This document shows positions 51,914 to 62,291 of a stretch of 64,000 bases of DNA, in pieces. The position numbers were made by a program, and so were the translations under genes. The stretch is taken from assembly GCA_035236585.1 (NCBI GenBank), contig CP141134.1:20638414-20702413 (forward strand), in the 5' to 3' direction. Under the pieces are notes generated by a model. The model saw only the letters and a list, made by a program, of their open reading frames with translations, was not told where the DNA came from and ran no database searches. The first letter of the stretch is position 1; every line of letters starts with the position of its first letter. The stretch comes from Warburgia ugandensis (lineage: Eukaryota; Streptophyta; Magnoliopsida; Canellales; Canellaceae).

Positions 51914-52831
51914 GTAGGTGCTCTATCGCTACTAGATTCTTTTAAAAGAACTATGATTGTCTTGCAAATACATGATTTAAGTATATGACTTGTTTAACAT
52001 GCATGTGACAAATGCTTTATGCATAGACATGTTTTGTATATACATTATACATAGATATGTTTTGCAAACTATTGCATACATTGCATGATCTATGAGCATT
52101 AAGTTCTTACAAAGATTGCATGTCCTTGAGGGTTGCCAAAAGACGCTGGAGTGCCGAGGGCCAGGCAATTGTGAGGGACCCAAAGAGGACAGGTTTTGAA
52201 AAGAGGTTTTGGCTTATTTGATCTTATGTGATTTGGGCTAGTAAGCCCGTGGGTGCTATGCCGAGGGGTCTGGGTTGGCCACCCGACCTCTACCACTATT
52301 AGGTGGATGGGTACCACACCCAAAAGGAGGCAACGTCCCTACGTCGACTGCATATGGTACAAGGAGCTACCACTGGTGTCACGGCACTGGGTCGACGTGT
52401 CATAGGCCTCGTGGAGGCTATGACCGAGTGTCCTCAAGTACCCGGGGACCACACGGCGAGGAGGTCGTGGCCATAGTTGGACCCTATGGTTTTGTGGACT
52501 TATTTGCATTTCATGTGGCATGATATGAGGTTGGTCGACCATACCATACTAGAGTTCCATGAGTTGGATTCAATGAAGCATCTTATGCATATCATAATGT
52601 TATGATATATATGTATATGATACTTTCAATTCTGGATTATGTGAATCCTTTAAGTCGTTAGTATTTCAGTTTGACAACGGATTTTTATATCGATATTGAA
52701 CTTGAGTATTCAGACATGCACAGGTTTTGGAACGAGCATATGATTTAAAACATCGTATGCATTATAAAGCTAGTAGTGATAGACTCCTACTGAGTATAGT
52801 ATATACTCACCCTATCCTTAACATTTTTCAG
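51914..52831 (+). other. Intron-like interval in the A2 LTR transcript (hypothesis)
   Basis: A donor-like CAG|GTAGGTG at 51911-51920 and an acceptor-like CCTTAACATTTTTCAG ending at 52831 bracket 918 bases. The sister copy has CCG|GTAGGTG (61037) and the same acceptor (61869), 833 bases. The A1 copy has GAG|GTAGGTAG (25150) and TTATTTTTACAG (26317). This is a pattern match only, with no transcript evidence. Confidence 0.25.
52791..52809 (+). other. LTR hairpin (A2)
   Basis: Perfect 8-bp stem TGAGTATA / TATACTCA with a 3-base loop, 0.42 kb from the LTR end. The sister copy has a 7-bp stem at 61829-61847 and A1 a 6-bp stem at 26277-26295, all in the context CTACTGAGTA...TACTCACCC. Confidence 0.85.
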
Positions 52832-53216
52832 GATAGTTCCACTCATAAATAAAAGACGTCTCAGGAGATATTAGTGCTATGAGCAAGTGAATAAACAAAG
52901 GAGACAACTATACATGTGAGTAAACTCTCTACCCTTTGGACATGTATTTGTATTTAATTACAGTTGGGCTGTGTGTTGTGACTAGATAGACCTGGGGAAA
53001 AACATTTATGATTTCTGAAGTTTTTCAAAAACCACTTTGGTTGTTGTGAAGGCAAATGATACTCGGGGTTTTCAAAATGAGTTTAAAACTAAAAGGTTTT
53101 CCGCTGCATTGCATGGTTTTTATAAAATGGTTTTCAAATAGGGATGCATCCCGCCTTAAGAAGTTAGGTATTGCATTTAAAAAAATGCATGAGAAAACCC
53201 GGGTCGTCACATCTAA

Positions 53217-54147
53217 AGATAGAGATTGCCTTTTGATTCAAACACTGATCACATTTCATATCTGCATGTTCAATGCAATCCTTATGTGTTATATGATAGA
53301 TCTACTATCTAATATTCCAATCTAATCATAGACTAGGTGTGATCCAACTATTGGATTTTGGTTGATTGCTTTAGTTCCCTATAATTTGACGATTGATCTT
53401 AAGTCATTCAAAACCTTAAATTTTTTTTATAATTATCCAAAAATTGAATCATGGGTCTTTTAGAATACTTACTATGCAATGGAAAAAAGATCAAATGATG
53501 TGATCATGATCAGGCTATCAATTGACTGGCTAATATGCTATAATCGTACCATTCATTGATTAGACAGTTTGCATAAAAAAATGTGCAATCCCTTCAATTC
53601 ATCCTATCTAGATGAGTGTGCTAGTCACTAATCTCATCAAGCCATGAAATCCATAGTCAATCCATCCAAAGGTTTGATCTTTTGATTGTGTATCAAAGTG
53701 AGTTTATCAATCTATCCAACCATTAATCCTCAATTCTTGCAATTCCTTGATTAACTTTATTATTTTTAATGATCTATAAACATGGGTCTAAGGATCATAC
53801 AATTATTAAGTAACATGCAATCTTTGCATGATCAGATCATCCAAATACGATTGATCATGGTCCAATCTAGCTACCAAAATGATGGGCAGTATAGATTGGT
53901 CTGTGTGCATTGTCGATGTCCAAAATCAAGGGATAATTCAGATATGGTGATTTTCCTCTAATCATGGTTGAGATCAAATGATGGTTTCCCACAATCGATC
54001 ACATCAAGATCAATCCATTAATAGAGCGCACAGTGCAATTTAAACCATCCATTGATTTTTCAGATATTTGCATTGCTCCCTTTCTTTTTCTTTTTCTTTG
54101 TATATGATGAACCTTATCACTCATGATTAATCCATACAATCATTACA
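53217..54147. other. AT-rich host sequence right of the A2 insertion
   Basis: No gene seen. It contains many GATCA phrases. It may be the start side of the A6 LTR. Confidence 0.35.
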
Positions 54148-54379
54148 CAAAGCAATGAGCATAAATCCTCAATCAAGCATGCATATACTATAGGCATAAA
54201 TAAGATCTTCTTAACCTCATGTGCACAATTACAATTTCAACCAAAACACAAATAAATAACAAGAGATTTTAGTCCAAAACCATTGAAAATCCATGTAATC
54301 CTTTTAAAATCATAGAGGAATGGTCAAATCAACCTATCTCACTATAGATTGGTTCTTCTTCTTAAGATTTTCCTCTTCC

Positions 54380-54383
54380 TTCT

Positions 54384-54415
<32 letters not shown>

Positions 54416-54431
54416 TTCTTCTTCTTCTTCT

Positions 54432-54521
<90 letters not shown>
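54380..54521. repeat. (CTT)n-(CT)n compound microsatellite
   Basis: About 55 bases of CTT grade into about 87 bases of CT. The Leu- and Ser-rich frames across it are artefacts. Confidence 0.97.
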
Positions 54522-54522
<1 letters not shown>

Positions 54523-54573
54523 GAAGCTCATGAATTCCTCCTATTATAGATCATGAGTCTCCTCTATATTTGC

Positions 54574-54657
54574 TTTTTTTATTTCTCTAAATCAATTATT
54601 AATTATAACAAGTAGTTTTTTTATTTCTCTAAATCAATTATTAATTATAACAAGTAA
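54574..54657. repeat. 42-bp exact tandem duplication
   Basis: Two units of T7 followed by ATTTCTCTAAATC...AACAAGTA start at 54574 and 54616. They are essentially identical, which suggests a recent event. Confidence 0.93.
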
Positions 54658-55630
54658 GGATCCCCTCCAACAAAATAGGAATCATTCCTTGTCTTTAGTT
54701 ATCTCTCTGTCTTAAATTCAAAGTATCTAGATATTTTCTATTGAAAACTATTCTAACCATACTAGTATTCCTTGCTAGGGCTTCTCACATCATTTCTCAT
54801 CTTATTTGTAAATTAATTTAACATTTAAATAAGGCCCACATCACATGATTATTAAAAATCACATTTTTGATAAAAAGGGATGTCGTTATTAATTTGAAAC
54901 AATGTTTTAGTCATAACTTTCTCTCTAGACATCGGATTTTGACAATATTATAATCATTAGTTTCATATTTTTGTGCTCCATCCATTAGTATAGGTTTCAA
55001 GATCAGTTTTCTAAAATTTTAAGACTATATATTTTGGACCATTGGATTAGCTTCAAATTTCATTAAATCTCAGAAATTAGTATAAAAATTTGGCATGTTA
55101 GACATAGTGCGCATGACTTTACTAAATTTAAATATTGTTATTGACACTAATGTGTGACCCACTATGATAAAGTGGGGTACAATACAAAAACTACTATCTT
55201 GTTTCTTAGGATTAACATTCTTTATCAATGGTATTAATATGTGTGCTCTTGCTTTTCCTTTTAAGCCCCTGAATAAATGATACAAATGGCCACAAGTTTA
55301 GGTTAGGCCCAACCTTTTGAAAACTAGAACAATTCACAATGTTTTCCTTCACTTAGATGGCTTATACTTCAAATTCTCATCCACTGATAATTCTAAATAC
55401 TATTTTTCTTGTGTTGAAAAATGAACCATATAATATTTCGCTATCTATTTCACAACTAAAGATAGGAGTTGCTAGGGCAATCCAATGGATAAGAACTTTG
55501 GATCATGTCTAATCCAACCTAAAGGAAACACTCTGGACAATATACATCTTAAAAAATATTGGCCTACCTAAAGTTATCTCTTTTTGAAAATAATTATTAA
55601 GAGGCTCATGAGCGAAAACATGGGACTCAT
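54658..55630. other. Unclassified AT-rich DNA
   Basis: No gene recognised. On the minus strand near 54900 there is an AGAGAAAGTTATGACT phrase like the AAGTTATGRCC block near the start of the A1 and A2 LTRs, so an old LTR fragment is possible. Confidence 0.35.
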
Positions 55631-57068
55631 TGTGACACCTCAGGTTTTCAACATACTTTTTAAATACTATTTCGAAATTAGGACATCCCTTGTTTGAAAT
55701 TCTTTTTGAAAATAAAACAACAACAAAAATTGTTTCTTTTAAAAGTGTTTCTAAAAATTTAGAATGTCATTTCTTATACAAACATAAGGATTTTATGGTG
55801 AAATGAGTGTCTCATTCCTACCAAAAATTTGGACTTTATTCTATTTTTTGGACATATGAGCATTTAGCGCATGTGTATGGAACACCTGATAGACAAATAG
55901 ATTTTCATATTGTAAAAATAAATAACAAAATGGAATCATAACCCCCGAACCTCCAATAACAACCATGTCACAACCTAATTTCACTAAATTGAAATGAGTC
56001 CACCACATCAAGAGAATATATATTCACATTATCTGATATTAATAAATCAAATTTCAAGTGACAAGGCCACCCTTCAGATGTTGAAAATCACAATCTCATA
56101 AAATTTCAAATTCCACTATTCACTTTCACATTTGCAGCTCAACTTGTACAATCCTTTCATTTTATTTCTTCAAGTCTGAGACATTATAAACAAATTACAA
56201 TATCTCAGCAAACTTGCACTTGTGTAGGTGAAAAAAGTTGCTATTTTAGCATACAATTCATGATTACAACATCAACATATTTTGATGATTTACCATATAT
56301 AAACAAAGATCATGATGTTTAAAAAGAGATGCTCATGTTGCAATTAAAAGTTCTCAAATCATATATCCATGAAATTAGTTTACATGTGCATATTAGTACA
56401 ATTGATAAATCATAAGACTTTCATAATTTGTAAAGATATCAATACCTTAATCTTTCACAGCGATTGAAACATTCAATCCCTTTATTATTTGGTAAATAAG
56501 CAATCATGTTAAAATCATTTCCCTGAACAAATACATAAGTCATTCAAAATTTATTACTAAACCTATAATTCTTCAAAATCATTCATCATACATGATCATT
56601 AATCTTAATTGTTTGGCATTCAATAGTTGAACCAATTTAAAAGATGGAGGTATTTAACATTCTCACTCTGACATGTAAAAGTAGTCATCTAATGCACTCT
56701 CCTTAATGAACACTCTGCATTTCAATGCATGTGTAATTCAATACAAAATCGTGAAAACCCACCCTTAAGGCTCAATTTAGTCAAACGCATTATAAGCTAA
56801 CCATGGTAAAATCATTGATTTTAAAACAAAATTAATAAGTATTCATAATACTAAGAGTAAAACCAACTTTTAAATGTAAACATTAAAGCACATTATTTAA
56901 AGATGGAATCAATAAATAAAGTTAATTGGCATGATGTCTACTTAGGCCGAATCATTAGGAAACCAACATTCAATAAATCTTCAATCTTGCAAAACCAAAG
57001 ATTTTTTGTGAATTCAATACAAATCATCAATTAAAGATGCATGTTGTTGTTTTAAATAAGACTCTCAA
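55631..57068 (-). mobile_element. A5-family LTR fragment, minus strand
   Basis: Starts TGTGACACCTCAGG on the plus side and aligns with 6382-7200, including the AAGGATTTTATGGTGAAATGA and ACACCTGATAGACAA phrases. A weak hairpin at 56177-56207 (8 of 9 pairs) lies where the 96-bp duplication sits in the other copy. It is interrupted at about 57069 by an Athila-type LTR, and the remainder is not in the window. Left flank CTCAT. Confidence 0.7.
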
Positions 57069-59752
57069 ACACATGAATCATTTGCAATATAGTACACTAG
57101 TGAGGTTGATGGCACGAAGAGTTGAACTAATGTGATGTTAGTGGACCCTACATTAAAATATCTAACCAAGCCAAAATTCAAGTGATTTTTGTCCTAAATT
57201 AAGAATGAAAATTAACATATGAACTTGGAAACTGAGCCAAAACAAGAAACATACTAAATGGAAAACTTTCATAAAACGTGCATTTTCTAAAATTAAAACT
57301 TTCCTAAATTAAAAAACTTCTAATTTTATGACTTTCCTAACTAAAAACTTTCCCAAATGAAACTTTCCTAAAATGCAATCTAACAACTTTCCTAAACATG
57401 AAATTAACAACTAATCAAATGGAAACATGCTTTAACAAAATACTTTCCTAATCAAGTAAAACTAATAAAAATAAGTAATCAAATCAACTATTTTAACAAA
57501 TATGACAATATAAATTACTTTCCAACTAACTAAGATGCAAACTAATGGAATTTAACCACAAATAAACATGAGAAATAAATGAAAGCAATTACTAACAAAC
57601 AATGAAAGGAAAACTACCTAAATAACATATATGCAACCATAGAATGGTATGCATGATTCATTGGATAGAAGTGGATTTAATCAATTACTTTGGAAACCCA
57701 AGCATGCAATCTATTTCTAACATTAACTAAGCTATCCAACACTCTAGTTGAGCTCTTGAAAAATCAAGTGAACATGATTGTATAGTGCTGAAAATTAACA
57801 TAAACCATTCATGTTAAGAAACTTCAACAGTAAGGCAATTGAAACATTCAATGAATATAACATATAAAACCTAGAATTAATCACTTCTAATGCAATCAAA
57901 CATTCAAGAACAAACTTAATTAACTGTCGGACACAAACATGAATTGAAAATTCCAACTAATCTCATTGAATCACATCCAAAAACTCATCAACATAATACT
58001 CCATATCTAATGACCCAAAATTTTAAGTCCTTTTAGTCAAATAAGAGTAACCATCTTTCAATTACAATCAATCATAGTATTTGTAATCAACAGAATTGTT
58101 ATATCTTATTTATTTTGGAAAATAATTAGATTGGTCAAGTAGATAAATATTTTATTAATTTTAAATTTTTGAAGTGAGAATTTATTGAAAATGTTCTTAT
58201 AATCAGATTCTCCTTAAAAAAATGGAATTCAACAACACAAAGAACACTAAAATAGGAGTTATAATGAAAAAGTTATGACCATTGGAAATGAATGGTATTT
58301 TGATAATTAAATATTTAAAATAGAAGAGAAGAGGTCCAAAATGTAGGGAGTCATTTTGTTAATGATAGCCCTTCTATTCCCACATCACCATCTATATCAT
58401 CACTCTGTCAGCACGCGTCAACACTGCATCGATGCCTAAACCATGTTGACACAGAAAATCGTGTTGACGCCAAAGAAGACGGCAGGCACCACCCACCTCT
58501 GGCCATTATTTGCCGTGGTGGTGCCGCCAAAAAGGGCGGTGCACCACCCTATAAATTATCCTCTCTTCTTTCCCATCGCACCTTTGATGCATCTCTCATC
58601 TTCTCCTCTCCCTCCAGCCATCTATTCTCCATTTTTTCAACAATGCAGAGTTATCCAGCGATTGTAAGTGTGGTTACTGTTTGCCCGATGATAGTCATTT
58701 GAACAGTGGTGGATCAAAGATCAGAAACCACCATTGGATTCCTCATGAGAAGACAATCAAAACCCCTCTATTTATTTCTGAATCGGAGCATATTTTATCG
58801 ACAATCAAATGAAGACCCTAAATTTAGCCACACTGAATTTTTTAGTGATAGTTTAACAGGAAAATCCATTTTTCCTACATCAAATGAATGTGAAATAACC
58901 TCAAATTTGACGGGAGTGAAGGTAAGGTTCTGATCTACAGACCCTTTTAATTAGGAGTCAATCCGACCTAAAAAAGCATCACTATTAATTAGGAGTCAAT
59001 CCGACTTAAAAAAACATCATCAGCAGCGACTACTACGGTCACCTTCTCTGGTGATAGCCAATCTTGATCAAGAAGTTCAATCTGGACCGTCAAACCATTC
59101 AGAAACACAAAATCTCTAATTTTAAGAGCTATACATGTTTGATTTATGATTGGAAAAGTCTATTAGATTTGCATCAATGGCATGGACCTAATTATGTAAT
59201 AAAATTTAGGATTAGAGAATGATTTTAATTGCTCATGCCCTAAAAACCCTAGAATCGCATATATTTGTAAGGTTAAAGATGATCCGACCCTAAGAAGTGA
59301 TATATTAGACAACTTAGAAGATCTAGATATCCAAATAAACCATGAATTAAGGATGATCACCCTTAGATCATAGATTCGACCATTTATGACAGGATCGGGG
59401 TCTAGATCGATGATCTAGGCCCTTAATCTATAAATATGACTAATGATCAGTAAAGATTGGGAAATAATAACTAGATTTATTATGTATAGGATACCATAAA
59501 GACCTTGAACGAGATCCATAATTCAAACTGAAGGAAGACATGAACTAAGTGACATCTTTTGAGGTAGGTAGTCTGATACTATTTAGTTTTCAAGTGCATT
59601 CCAAAATCTAAACGATTTACTTGAATCTAATTCTGTGTTAGTATGTTTTTGAAAATGATATTGAGATATGATATTCTTATAATGAACATGCGAACTATTC
59701 TTGTGATTCATGATCCTGATGCTATTGTTACATCTTTCATGGACAGTTTTAT

Positions 59753-62291
59753 TGTAATGACCCCAATTTTTGTAATATTAAAATTCCATGAAAAGTTCAG
59801 TTTTAAAGATAAGGGCATTTTGGTCATTTCACTAGTTTCCTTGACTGAACCCAGGAATTTGGTCCTAAAAAATGGTTCCATTAGATGCGTCTCAGAAAAA
59901 GGAATCCAACGAGACCAAAATCACCCAAAACAGAATTAAAATGAGCAAGTTATGGCCCTTTAAAGTTCAGGGGCAAAACTGTAATTTTTACAAAAACGGG
60001 TTTAGCAGCAAAACACAGGGGCCCATTTTGATACGGGCACCCTTCATCTTCAACCTCCTAGAGGTTTCTGGAAACGGCGATGTTTCAAGGAGAAACCACC
60101 ACCATTCTGGAGGTTTCTCCACTGCCATTCAAAGGCGATTAGAACCACCCCTGAACCCTCTTTAAAAGCCCTATAAATAGAGCTCATGGGCGCCTCTAAT
60201 GGCAGCCCAAAATGTGGGAGAAAACCTGTTGAGGAGCAGCGACCTAGAGGAAAAAACGTGGAGAGAAAACCAACCATGAAGCAAGTACGCACAAAAAATC
60301 CCCAAACCCATCTCACCCACAGTCCTAAGCTCGGTTTCCCTAGGTTTTTGCATAAAAATCCATGGGGAATAGGTCTCTAGGGAGTCGCCAAGGACCCTGG
60401 GACGTCCCCAGGGCCGCACTGGTTCCTCAGGGACGAACCAGGGCATCCCAAGGACGCCCCAGTCCCCCAACGACCACGACACCCAGACAGACGAGACGCA
60501 TCGGACGCACCCTCTAAAGAGAAGGATGGGCGGAGAAGTAGCGCGCGTCTGCAGACGCGCAGTGCGCTAGCGTGCGTTGACTTTTGGTTCCTTAAGGAAG
60601 CCAAGGCGCACGTCGCAGACGCGCAGCGCCCTAGCATTCCATCTTTTTGTCTTTAAAGACTCTATGTACATACGACACTAAAACGCTTATAACTTAAGAT
60701 CTAGAGCTCCGATTGATGCGCCGTAAAAGGCGTTGTGTCCGTGTCAACGACGCGGACACATACAAACTATAAAATCTCTGATCAAGGACCAATTAAAGGT
60801 GGTCATGACCCTTAGAATAGGATGGTGGTGCGTGGCCACTAAACCTTTGGAAAATTGATAATACCAAGGCCCAATTAGGACCTTAGGACACCCATAGGCA
60901 TACGGATGGACCCCTAATGCCTAAGTAAAATGACCAATTACTCTAAAACCTATAAAAGATAGGTCAAACTAACCTTGATTTCCCAAACCATGATCAGGAG
61001 CGTCCGAGGACAAATGGGTTAGCGCGACCTAGCCCGGTAGGTGCTCTATCACTATTAGATTCTTTTAAAAGATCTATTATTGTTTTGAGAACATATGTTA
61101 TAAGTATATGACTTGTTTAGCATGACTTGATTCAGCATGCATATGATAAACATTTTGTGAAGATCTTATACTGGAGTGCCAAGGGCCAGGCAGTTGTGAG
61201 GGACCCAAAGAGGACTGGTTTTGAAAAGAGGTTTTTGCTTGTCTGCATGATAAGTGTAGCCTTAGCCGATTAGGACGGACTGATGAGGGCGGGCCAAAGA
61301 GAGCTGACAGGCTTCTAGACTGGCAGGCTTCTAGGCTGTCAGGATTCTAGGCAAGGTTATGACTTTGAATTCGAGACTAGCATTTCATGCATGTTTTGCA
61401 ACCGATTTCATAAATTGCATGATTTACGACGAAGACGTGTCATAGGCCCTGTGGAGGCTATGACCGAGTATCCTCAGGTACCCGGGGACCACACGGCGAG
61501 GAGGTCGTGGGCATAGTGGACCCTATGGTTTGATGTGCATTGCATATGGCATGATATGAGGTTGGTCGACCATACTATACTAGAGATCCATGAGTTGGAT
61601 TCCATGAAGCATTTTATGCATATCATAATGTTATGATATATATATGTATATGTATATGATACTTTCGATTTAGGATTATATGATCCTTTAAGTTGTTAGT
61701 ATTTCAGTTTGACAACGAATTTTTATATCGATATTGAACGTGATTGTTTCAAACATGCACATGTTTTAAAAGAGCATATGATTTTAAACATAGCATGCAT
61801 TGCAAAACTAGTAGTGATAGACTCCTACTGAGTATATTCTATACTCACCCAATCCTTAACATTTTTCAGACATCAGTAAGCACTTAAGGACCGGATACGT
61901 TCGTATATATCATGGTTCAGGACAGCTCCACTCACAAAAAGAGGACATCTATGTTAGTGCTATAAGCAAGTGAATCCAAAAGGAAACAAATATACATGTA
62001 AGTAAACTCTCAACCCTTTGGGCATGTATTTGCATTTAATTACAGTTGGGCTGTGTGCTGTGACTAGATAGACCTGGGGAAAAACATTTATGATTTCTGA
62101 AATTTTTCAAAAACCACTTTGGTTGTTGTGAAGGCAAATGACACTCGAGGTTTTCAAAATGAGTTTAAAACTAAAAAGTTTTCCGCTGCATTGCATGGTT
62201 TCTATGAAATGGTTTTCAAATAGGGATGCATCCCGCCTTAGGAAATTAGGTATTGCATTTAAAAATGCATAAGAAAACCTGGGTCGTCACA
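59753..62291 (+). mobile_element. Solo LTR, family A2, 2539 bp, TSD TTTAT
   Basis: Starts TGTAATGACCCC, ends CTGGGTCGTCACA, flanked by TTTAT at 59748-59752 and 62292-62296. It is the innermost of three nested insertions and keeps a good TATA box. Compared with 50571-53211, it has lost or replaced the segment equivalent to 52150-52380. It carries a ~17-bp repeat (GCAGGCTTCTAG-like, three units, 61302-61350) and about 50 extra bases after 61869. Confidence 0.96.
60172..60180 (+). promoter_or_regulatory. TATA box of the A2 LTR
   Basis: TATAAATAG, 0.42 kb from the LTR start. The surrounding AAATAGAGCTC...GGGCGCCTCTAATGG is conserved with the other A2 copy. Transcription would be expected to start about 30 bases downstream. 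Confidence 0.65.

Larger units (their letters stand above)
50571..53211 (+). mobile_element. Solo LTR, family A2, 2641 bp, TSD TCTAA
   Basis: Starts TGTAATGACCCCAATTTTTG and ends CCCGGGTCGTCACA. TCTAA is duplicated at 50566-50570 and 53212-53216. It is collinear and visibly very similar to the A2 copy at 59753-62291. There is no internal region. The many overlapping frames at 50984-51558 fall in the CpG-rich part and recur in the sister copy only because the LTRs are homologous. The TATA equivalent has decayed to CAATAAATAG (50985-50994). Confidence 0.96.
41382..54147 (-). mobile_element. Probable A6-family LTR split by two insertions, tentative TSD CAAAG
   Basis: The plus-side start TGTGGCACCCTAGG resembles the LTR ends at 6382 and 55631. 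42225-42360 parallels about 11830-11960 of the A4 LTR. The flank CAAAG (41377-41381) recurs at 54148-54152 right after TTACA, which would be the complement of an LTR start TGTAA. Without the two nested insertions the LTR would be about 2.33 kb (41382-42371, 50158-50570, 53217-54147). The two right-hand pieces lack convincing homology to other copies, so the far boundary may be coincidence. Confidence 0.4.

Noticed and set aside
61280..61310. Hammerhead-ribozyme-like CTGATGAG with a short GGC/GCC stem
   Set aside because: The required GAAA after stem II is replaced by CAAAG, and no flanking stems I and III or cleavage triplet were found. It is also absent from the sister A2 copy.
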